Positions 1 to 4,803 of a stretch of DNA of 19,257 nt are shown one piece after another. Position 1 is the first letter of the stretch, and every line of letters starts with the position of its first letter. The position numbers and the translations under genes were made by a program. Origin of the DNA: Sulfurimonas sp. (GTDB taxonomy: Bacteria > Campylobacterota > Campylobacteria > Campylobacterales > Sulfurimonadaceae); NCBI GenBank assembly GCA_021107375.1, contig JAIOSY010000128.1:1-19257 (forward strand), written 5' to 3'. Under the pieces are notes generated by a model, which ran no database searches, was not told where the DNA came from, and saw nothing but the letters and a program-made list of their open reading frames with translations.

Positions 1-681
1 ATGATTATTAATATATTTTACTTTTGGAAAAAGTTTTTTAAGTTCTTGAACTCTTTTAAAGATAGTTTTTTGAGAATCATTTACATGTAAAGTCATTGGT
101 TCTTCGGCATGACAATTTAAAGCTTCCATAGGTAAATGTACCATATAAAACCTCTCTTTAGCTGCTAATTTTGCTGAATTTGGACGAGCCTTACTTGGTG
201 GTAAAAAAGACATTGTAAGTGATAAACCTAAACTTTTTATAGCATTCACTTGAGATTTAACAGATACATCATCTATAATAATTGCCAATCGTGGTCTTTT
301 TGAACTTATTTTATTTGTTTCTCTTTTTATTCTTGCTGGTGGTTTAGATAAAGTGGCACTAGCATATTCATGAGATGCACCTAGATTCTCTTTTGCTTTA
401 ATAATCTCTTTTTTTGATTCTTTTTTCAAAACATCTTTAAGTCTGCTATTTACACTATTATTTGATTTTTTACTTTTTTGTTCAATCTTTTTTAAAAGAG
501 CTAATCTTTTCTCTTTTTTAAGTTGTTCTTTTTGTGTTATTTCAGTTTTTGCATTTTCATAACCTAAATAATATCCACCCACCAAACTACTCAATACTAA
601 AGCAATAATAGCAAGAGTAAATGCTATATATTTTAATATATTAGAAGCAACTTTTGAAGTGTTCTTTTTTCTTTTCGCCAA
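1..681 (-). CDS. Divergent polysaccharide deacetylase family protein (YibQ-like), 3' end missing
   Basis: 227 codons are visible and the frame is still open at the left edge. The protein starts with a basic segment (MAKRKK), one membrane helix at about residues 18-40, then a long Lys/Glu-rich, probably coiled or disordered linker (about 45-125). The start of the catalytic-like domain follows: RLAIIIDDVS at 131-140 and HLPMEA at 182-187, the hallmark segments of the divergent polysaccharide deacetylase family (Pfam Polysacc_deac_2). It is thus an inner-membrane-anchored protein with a periplasmic domain; the substrate of this family is poorly defined. I place the start at TTG 681-679, because it directly precedes the basic N-terminus and has an AAGG about ten bases upstream; no in-frame ATG comes before the helix. 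It is divergent from rpsF. The C-terminal part of the domain lies outside the window. Confidence 0.8.
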   Translation of the reverse strand, partial: MAKRKKNTSKVASNILKYIAFTLAIIALVLSSLVGGYYLGYENAKTEITQKEQLKKEKRLALLKKIEQKSKKSNNSVNSRLKDVLKKESKKEIIKAKENLGASHEYASATLSKPPARIKRETNKISSKRPRLAIIIDDVSVKSQVNAIKSLGLSLTMSFLPPSKARPNSAKLAAKERFYMVHLPMEALNCHAEEPMTLHVNDSQKTIFKRVQELKKLFPKVKYINNH

Positions 682-808
682 ACTTATTCACCTTAATTTA
701 TTTATTTATTTATTTATACTGACACTATATCAAATAAAATATAAAATATCTCACTTTATGACAAATTGTCATTTTTTTATATTAATTTAAAATACTTTTA
801 TAAATTTG

Positions 809-837
809 CTTTTTTTTAAGAAAATTTTCTGTATAAT
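809..837 (+). promoter_or_regulatory. Probable sigma70-type promoter of rpsF-ssb-rpsR
   Basis: A perfect TATAAT lies at 832-837, preceded by a T-rich stretch (809-818) at the position of the -35. Campylobacterota housekeeping promoters typically have a strong -10 and T-rich upstream DNA rather than a clear -35. Transcription would start near 844, giving a leader of about 120 bases before rpsF. The rest of the 682-963 intergenic region is AT-rich and holds only this promoter and the leader. Confidence 0.7.
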
Positions 838-893
838 CGCGAGTTCCTTTCTCTTTGTATCATTTTTATGATGATATATTATTGAAGTAACCA

Positions 894-938
894 GATGTTA
901 CTTACAACATCCGAAAGGGAAACATACGCCTAATAGGC
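894..938 (+). promoter_or_regulatory. Structured leader before rpsF, candidate S6:S18 autoregulatory site
   Basis: Two hairpins are readable: GATGTT/AACATC (894-899 with 906-911, six-base loop) and GCCT/AGGC (928-931 with 935-938). Between them lies CCGAAAGGG (911-919). rpsF leaders of many bacteria carry a motif bound by the S6:S18 complex in which an exposed CCG is essential. The CCG at 911-913, beside a stem and upstream of an operon encoding both S6 and S18, fits the idea. I have not matched the full consensus, so the regulatory role is inference. Confidence 0.4.
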
Positions 939-963
939 AAATACCAAAGGGAGAATATACTCT

Positions 964-1422
964 ATGAGAAAATACGAAAACTTAGTTATCGTTAAACCAA
1001 CATTAACAGCAGAAGAGATTCAAGCTAGCGTTAAAGCTATCGAAGAAGTAATCACTTCAAACGGTGGTGAAATCGCTACTACAGACACAATGGGAATGAG
1101 AAAACTTGCATACCCAATTGAAAAAAATGAGCGTGGATATTTCCATGTTATCTATTATTCAGTTGCACCAGCTTCAATCACTGAAATCGAAAGAAGATTC
1201 AGATTAAATGAAGAGCTTCTTCGTTTTGTTACTATCAAATATGATACAAACCGCGAAGTAAAAGCATGGAATGATTTAGTTGAAAAAGCTAACAAAAAAG
1301 CAGCAATGTCTGCAAAAGCAGCAGAAACTCCAGCAGCAACTGAAACTCCAGTAGTTGAAGAAGCAGCGGCACCAGTAGTTGAAGAGGCTCCAGTAGCTGA
1401 AGCAACTCCAGCAGCAGAGTAA
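964..1422 (+). CDS. rpsF: 30S ribosomal protein bS6
   Basis: bS6 is a 30S platform protein that binds 16S rRNA as a heterodimer with bS18, whose gene is two places downstream. The N-terminal 100 residues are a typical S6 ferredoxin-like fold: MRKYENLVIVKP at the start, GMRKLAYPIEKNERGYF at 44-60, and the ERRFRLNEELLRF helix at 76-88. Beyond about residue 112 comes a low-complexity tail of Ala, Glu, Pro and Val to residue 152, longer than the compact S6 of Thermus; acidic or alanine-rich tails of variable length are common in this family. AAAGGGAG at 946-953 is a strong ribosome-binding site ten bases before the ATG. First gene of rpsF-ssb-rpsR. Confidence 0.97.
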   Translation: MRKYENLVIVKPTLTAEEIQASVKAIEEVITSNGGEIATTDTMGMRKLAYPIEKNERGYFHVIYYSVAPASITEIERRFRLNEELLRFVTIKYDTNREVKAWNDLVEKANKKAAMSAKAAETPAATETPVVEEAAAPVVEEAPVAEATPAAE

Positions 1423-1456
1423 TTAGCTTTAAAGCTTAAACAATTAAGGAAAACCC

Positions 1457-2023
1457 ATGTTTAATAAAATTATATTAGTTGGTAACTTAACTCGCGACAT
1501 CGAACTTAGATATGCTCAGTCTGGTACTGCAATAGCTAAAACTGCTATCGCTACTAGTCGTAAGTTTACTTCTAACGGTGAGAAAAAAGAAGAAGTTTGT
1601 TTTGTAGATATTACATTCTTTGGAAGAAGTGGAGAAATCGCCAACCAATACCTTCGTAAAGGGAGTAAAATCTTGGTAGAAGGACGACTTAATTTTGAAC
1701 AATGGGTTGATCAAAATGGACAGAAACGCTCAAAACACTCAGTAATTGCTGAAACTATGCAAATGCTAGATTCTAAAGGTGACAACCAAGGTGGAGGTGG
1801 ATACAACACTCCTTCACAAAATGGACAACCTGCATATCAAGCACCAGCACAACAGCAACAACAAAGTTATCAAGCTCCTGCTCAGCAACAGCAAAGCTAT
1901 CAAGCACCACAACAACAGCAACAGCCTGCGTATAACAACCAAGCAAATGCTCAAAGTCGTGCAATGCCAAGCCCAGATTCTGTTCCTGTGATTGACATCG
2001 ATGAAGATGAAATTCCGTTTTAG
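1457..2023 (+). CDS. ssb: Single-stranded DNA-binding protein
   Basis: SSB coats single-stranded DNA in replication, repair and recombination and recruits partners through its C-terminal tip. The OB fold covers about residues 1-106 (start MFNKIILVGNLTRDIELRY; FVDITFFGRSGEIA at 49-62; KGSKILVEGRL at 68-78). Then comes a Gln/Pro/Tyr-rich linker (about 110-170) built from imperfect SYQAPAQQQQ units, and a canonical acidic tip DIDEDEIPF ending in the partner-binding Pro-Phe. The 188-residue length is normal. AAGGAAAA just upstream is the ribosome-binding site. It lies between rpsF and rpsR, the usual arrangement outside enterics, so its expression is tied to ribosomal protein synthesis. Confidence 0.97.
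   Translation: MFNKIILVGNLTRDIELRYAQSGTAIAKTAIATSRKFTSNGEKKEEVCFVDITFFGRSGEIANQYLRKGSKILVEGRLNFEQWVDQNGQKRSKHSVIAETMQMLDSKGDNQGGGGYNTPSQNGQPAYQAPAQQQQQSYQAPAQQQQSYQAPQQQQQPAYNNQANAQSRAMPSPDSVPVIDIDEDEIPF
1822..1925 (+). repeat. In-frame CAA/CAG-rich repeats coding the SSB linker
   Basis: Three imperfect copies of a unit coding (S)YQAPAQQQQ are stacked in the ssb linker, with runs of CAA and CAG codons. Such coding repeats can expand or contract by slippage; all units here stay in frame. Confidence 0.75.
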
Positions 2024-2050
2024 AAAATAGATAACATAAAAGGAAATACT

Positions 2051-2314
2051 ATGTCAGAAAAAAGAAAATATAAAAAAAGATATTGTAAATACTGTGAAGC
2101 AAAAGTTGACTTCATGGATTATAAAGAAGTTGGAGCATTAAGATTCTCACTTTCAGAAAGATATAAAATCATGCCTCGTCGTTTAACAGGTAACTGTAAA
2201 AGACATCAAGATATGATTTCTATCGTTATTAAAAGAGCTCGTGCAGCAGCATTAGTTCCATATACAGTAACTCGTAAAGCAGTTGTAACTCAACCATTTG
2301 AAAACCTTAGATAG
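2051..2314 (+). CDS. rpsR: 30S ribosomal protein bS18
   Basis: bS18 pairs with bS6 on the 30S platform. The 87 residues include the basic start [15 protein letters not shown], the central [25 protein letters not shown] segment (about 29-53) and the helix with [14 protein letters not shown], all typical. The CKYC at 12-15 together with the later C49 and H52 resembles the zinc-ribbon-like cysteine arrangement seen in some S18 proteins (C+ type); zinc binding is inference. AAAAGGA about seven bases upstream is the ribosome-binding site. Last gene of the operon, followed by a strong terminator. Confidence 0.97.
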   Translation: MSEKRKYKKRYCKYCEAKVDFMDYKEVGALRFSLSERYKIMPRRLTGNCKRHQDMISIVIKRARAAALVPYTVTRKAVVTQPFENLR

Positions 2315-2326
2315 TTTTTAAATACC

Positions 2327-2358
2327 AAATAAAGCCTTTAACCTAAAGGCTTTATTTT
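2327..2358 (+). terminator. Rho-independent terminator after rpsR
   Basis: A perfect 14-bp stem (2327-2340 with 2344-2357), core AAAGCCTTTA/TAAAGGCTTT, with a three-base loop and followed by TTT. The A-rich 5' arm makes it potentially bidirectional. Confidence 0.9.
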
Positions 2359-2469
2359 ACCACTTTATCTACCCTTTCCCCCACTCCATTATTTTTAATA
2401 ATTTATTTCAATAAAAAAAGTCATTTTACTATATTTGATTACATATAAGTATACTATTTATTAAAAGAT

Positions 2470-2501
2470 AATTATTTTCCCTTAAGAATAATTAGTATAA
2501 A
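2470..2501 (+). promoter_or_regulatory. Promoter region of the peroxidase/SOR pair with an inverted repeat
   Basis: A -10-like TATAAA lies at 2496-2501. Just upstream is a 7-bp inverted repeat AATTATT / AATAATT (2470-2476 and 2487-2493, ten-base spacer) spanning the -35 zone. AT-rich inverted repeats at this place suit a Fur- or PerR-type regulator, which commonly controls peroxide-defence genes in Campylobacter, but I do not see a full consensus box. Confidence 0.35.
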
Positions 2502-2530
2502 ATACGGATTAAATACATATAAGGTAAATC

Positions 2531-3544
2531 ATGAAAATAATCACTTCTGTAGCATTAGCTGCTCTAACACTGAGTGCTTCAAATCTAATAGAAAAGACAA
2601 AAGAAGCAGGTCTAAAACCAATTCCTAGTTCAAAAACTGAACTTATGAAACTAATTGATAATCCAAAAAATCATATCACAGATGAGAAAGTTGAGCTTGG
2701 TAAAAAACTTTATTTTGATCCAAGACTATCAAAAAGTGGTCTTATTAGTTGTAACTTTTGTCATAACCTTAGTGAAGGTGGAGATGATGGTGTATCCGCT
2801 GCTATAGGACATAAATGGACAGCAAATCCTCATCACTTAAACTCACCTACTGTTTACAATGCAGTATTTTTTGATGCTCAATTTTGGGATGGTAGAGATA
2901 AAGACTTAGAGGCTCAAGCTCAAGGTCCTATGCAAGCAGCTCCTGAGATGTCAGCAACACCAGAACATGTAGAAAAAGTTGTTACTTCAATGCCTGAGTA
3001 TGTATCTGAATTTCAAAATGCATATGGCAAAGATGTTAAAATTACATTTGAAAAAGTAACAGATACTATTGGTCTTTTTGAAAGAACATTAGTAACACCA
3101 TCAGTTTATGATGACTATTTAAATGGTGATGACAAAGCAATGACATCAGCACAAAAAAATGGTCTTGAAACTTTTATAGATAAAGGTTGTGCATCTTGTC
3201 ATAATGGTATTGCACTTGGTCAAAGTATGAATGCTATGAATGTTACTGCAACTTATAAGTACCAAAATGTAGGTGATTTTAAGGGTGATGCTAATGGTAT
3301 GGTAAAAGTACCAACACTTCGTAATATTACTCAAACTGCACCATACTTTCATAATGGTCAAATTTGGTCTTTAAAAGAAGCTATAGTTGAGATGGGTCGT
3401 ATCCAACTTGGAACAAAAATTACAGATAAAGAGGTATCTTCAATAGAAGAGTTCTTAAAAGCACTTGATGGTAGAAAAACAGATATAGTTGTTCCTCAAC
3501 TTCCTGCCTCTACAGATAAAACTCCTAAACCGAGTATGAACTAA
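2531..3544 (+). CDS. Di-haem cytochrome c peroxidase, periplasmic
   Basis: Reduces hydrogen peroxide to water in the periplasm with electrons from c-type cytochromes. Residues 1-17 look like a Sec signal peptide. Two haem c sites are visible: CNFCH at 74-78 (peroxidatic N-terminal haem) and CASCH at 220-224 (electron-transfer haem). Family hallmarks include LGKKLYFDPRLS (56-67), NSPTVYNAVF (104-113), FWDGRD (118-123), PTLRNITQTAPYFHNG (261-276) and EMGRIQLG (287-294), whose Met288 is the likely axial ligand of the second haem. The length, 337 residues, is normal. AAGG six bases before the ATG sets the start. The SOR-like gene follows 26 bases later on the same strand with no terminator between. 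A MauG-type enzyme is less likely given the layout. Confidence 0.93.
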   Translation: MKIITSVALAALTLSASNLIEKTKEAGLKPIPSSKTELMKLIDNPKNHITDEKVELGKKLYFDPRLSKSGLISCNFCHNLSEGGDDGVSAAIGHKWTANPHHLNSPTVYNAVFFDAQFWDGRDKDLEAQAQGPMQAAPEMSATPEHVEKVVTSMPEYVSEFQNAYGKDVKITFEKVTDTIGLFERTLVTPSVYDDYLNGDDKAMTSAQKNGLETFIDKGCASCHNGIALGQSMNAMNVTATYKYQNVGDFKGDANGMVKVPTLRNITQTAPYFHNGQIWSLKEAIVEMGRIQLGTKITDKEVSSIEEFLKALDGRKTDIVVPQLPASTDKTPKPSMN

Positions 3545-3570
3545 ATTTAAAATAAAACAAAGGAAAGAAC

Positions 3571-3999
3571 ATGAATAGAAGAGAAGCATTAAAAGTAGTT
3601 GGAGTAACAGCGATATTAGCAGCAGTAGGTGCTGAAGCTAAGATGAAAGAAGAGCATATGAATCGTCTTGAGATGAAACCAAAAAACCAAGCTAAAATGG
3701 AAAAAGGTGAACTTAAACACTCTCCACAGGTAACTATCAAAGATAAAGATGCTAAAGGTTATACTTTAGTAGAAATCACAGTAGGTCAAGGTGGAATAGT
3801 TCATCCAAGTACACCTGATCACTGGATTGATTTTATCTCATTAACTGCTGATGGTAAACTTATCGGAAAAAGCACTTTAGAACCAGAAATTTCTCGTGGA
3901 ATTGCTTCATTCGCAGTAAAACTAGATAATGTAAAAACACTAACAGCAAAAGCTGGATGTAACCTACACGGTATCTGGTCAACAACTGTTTCAATATAA
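3571..3999 (+). CDS. Tat-exported superoxide reductase-like (desulfoferrodoxin family) protein
   Basis: 142 residues. The N-terminus (MNRREALK, then a hydrophobic stretch ending GAEA at about 20-23) is a twin-arginine signal, implying export of a folded metalloprotein. After a Met/Lys-rich linker (24-46) comes the SOR iron domain with all five expected ligands: H50 in LKHSP, H78 and H84 in HPSTPDH, and C130 with H133 in AGCNLHGIW. The H-x5-H and C-x2-H spacings match desulfoferrodoxin and neelaredoxin. The N-terminal rubredoxin-like domain of class I enzymes is absent. Lys49 is kept, but the glutamate normally just before it in EKH is Leu48. SOR reduces superoxide to peroxide, which the peroxidase encoded upstream could remove. 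A ribosome-binding site (AAAGGAAAG) precedes the ATG. Confidence 0.87.
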   Translation: MNRREALKVVGVTAILAAVGAEAKMKEEHMNRLEMKPKNQAKMEKGELKHSPQVTIKDKDAKGYTLVEITVGQGGIVHPSTPDHWIDFISLTADGKLIGKSTLEPEISRGIASFAVKLDNVKTLTAKAGCNLHGIWSTTVSI

Positions 4000-4007
4000 C
4001 AACTTCC

Positions 4008-4031
4008 CTAACTGCTTTTTTTAGCAGTTAG
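4008..4031 (+). terminator. Hairpin terminator after the SOR-like gene
   Basis: A 9-bp perfect stem, CTAACTGCT (4008-4016) with AGCAGTTAG (4023-4031) and a T6 loop, nine bases after the stop codon. The downstream tract is only moderately T-rich (4035-4041). Confidence 0.6.
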
Positions 4032-4127
4032 CACTCTATTTTCTAAATATCTTTCAACAAAATATATATTAATAAATCAAATCAGCTTAAAAGTTTTAGG
4101 AATTAAATATTAGTAAGTTTATTAATG

Positions 4128-4211
4128 TGGTGCGCAGAGGGGGATTTGAACCCCCACACCCGAAGGCACAACGACCTCAACGTTGCGTGTCTACCGTTCC
4201 ACCACCTGCGC
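4128..4211 (-). tRNA. tRNA-Leu (anticodon GAG)
   Basis: Read on the minus strand, the acceptor GCGCAGG (from 4211) pairs with its complement just before A and the encoded CCA (4130-4128). The anticodon stem CAACG/CGTTG encloses TTGAGGT, giving anticodon GAG (codon CUC, also CUU). A short variable arm with a TTCG loop and a T arm GGGGG-TTCAAAT-CCCCC follow. The class II variable arm agrees with leucine. It begins 12 bases after the atpE terminator tract, with little room for its own promoter. Confidence 0.95.
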
Positions 4212-4223
4212 ATAAATGTGGTT

Positions 4224-4263
4224 AAATAAAAAAAGCCTAACCCGTAAAACGAGTCAGGCTTTT
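4224..4263 (-). terminator. Rho-independent terminator of atpE
   Basis: On the minus strand a 14-bp stem (4263-4250 with 4244-4231; two G-U pairs) with a five-base loop is followed by a T run interrupted by a single A (4230-4224). It is well placed 28 bases after the atpE stop codon. Confidence 0.88.
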
Positions 4264-4276
4264 GAGATATATTTAA

Positions 4277-4294
4277 TTAATCTTTAAAGATTAA
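4277..4294. repeat. 18-bp perfect palindrome across the atpE stop codon
   Basis: TTAATCTTTAAAGATTAA is perfectly self-complementary and includes the atpE stop codon. It could form a weak AT stem ahead of the terminator, or be a dimeric-protein site; no known consensus recognised. Confidence 0.45.
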
Positions 4295-4605
4295 CCTAAA
4301 TATGGGTTAGCATAAAGAGCGATTAATGCAATAACTAGTGCATAAATAACTTGTGCTTCGATCATTGCAAGAGCGATGAACATTGTAGTCATTAGTTTAG
4401 CACCTAAACCTGGGTTACGTGCAGTACCAGCAATAGTTGCAGCAGCAGTATGACCCATACAGATAGCTCCACCAAGAGCAGCAAGACCAAGACCAAGACC
4501 AGCAGCGATCATTGAGTAAGCTTTAAGAGTTTGGTTAGCAACCTCTCCGTCAGATGCCATTGCAGCAGTTGCAAGAGCTAGCATTAAAAATAGAACTTTT
4601 TTCAT
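4291..4605 (-). CDS. atpE: F-type ATP synthase subunit c
   Basis: The proteolipid of the membrane rotor of F1Fo ATP synthase. From ATG 4605 the product is 104 residues: a signal-like N-terminus (MKKVLFLMLALATAAMAS, 1-18), then two transmembrane helices (about 29-58 and 72-99) joined by the polar loop ARNPG (62-66). Glu83 in helix 2 (AMIEAQVIYALV) is the ion-binding carboxylate. The residue after it is Ala rather than Ser/Thr, so proton rather than sodium coupling is likely. The N-terminal extension is usual in Campylobacterota. I chose ATG 4605 over the in-frame TTG at 4617 because GGAG sits six bases before it (4615-4612). As often in this phylum, the gene lies apart from the rest of the atp operon. 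Confidence 0.95.
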   Translation of the reverse strand: MKKVLFLMLALATAAMASDGEVANQTLKAYSMIAAGLGLGLAALGGAICMGHTAAATIAGTARNPGLGAKLMTTMFIALAMIEAQVIYALVIALIALYANPYLG

Positions 4606-4682
4606 AAGTTTCTCCAAAATAAAATTATTACAAAGTTGTTCGGATAGCGTAACCTCATCGTAAAATGAAGCAACCTAAACAT
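4602..4682 (-). other. Possible 26-codon upstream ORF in the atpE leader
   Basis: An ATG at 4682 opens a 26-codon frame that ends in a TGA overlapping the atpE start (ATGA, 4605-4602). The arrangement would allow translational coupling, but there is no strong ribosome-binding site and no recognisable product; it may be chance. Confidence 0.2.
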
Positions 4683-4718
4683 AAATGCCCAGATTTCCCT
4701 ACTAAAAATTGATTCGGA

Positions 4719-4724
4719 ATTATA
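4719..4724 (-). promoter_or_regulatory. -10 element of the probable atpE promoter
   Basis: TATAAT on the minus strand, about 115 bases before the atpE start. It implies an unusually long leader of about 107 bases, containing a possible 6-bp hairpin (CTTCAT with ATGAGG) and the short frame noted above. Confidence 0.5.
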
Positions 4725-4758
4725 TTAAAAATGTGCTAAAAGGGAGTTTAAAGGAAGG

Positions 4759-4794
4759 TTGGCATGTGGGAATTAAAAATCTCCACATGTGCCA
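4759..4794 (-). terminator. Inverted pair of the CCACATGCCA motif after pnp, candidate terminator
   Basis: TTGGCATGTGG (4759-4769) and CCACATGTGCCAA (4783-4795) face each other nine bases after the pnp stop codon. On the minus strand they fold into an 11-bp stem (ATGTGG/CCACAT plus TTGGC/GCCAA) with a two-base bulge. No clean T run follows, so it may act as a weak terminator or a 3'-end stabiliser. Paired uptake sequences serve as terminators in Neisseria and Haemophilus. Confidence 0.5.
4760..4769 (-). repeat. CCACATGCCA motif copy 1 (intergenic, after pnp)
   Basis: Exact 10-mer on the minus strand; its partner at 4783-4794 is the same word with TG inserted (CCACATGTGCCA). Confidence 0.85.
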
Positions 4795-4803
4795 AAAAGA
4801 TAT

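Noticed and set aside
1822..1925. Tandem repeats in ssb as a CRISPR-like or mobile repeat
   Set aside because: They are short, imperfect, in frame and code a normal Gln-rich SSB linker.
1773..1991. Out-of-frame and antisense reading frames over the ssb linker
   Set aside because: They arise from low-complexity CAA/CAG repeats; the ssb frame carries a full OB fold and the canonical C-terminal tip.
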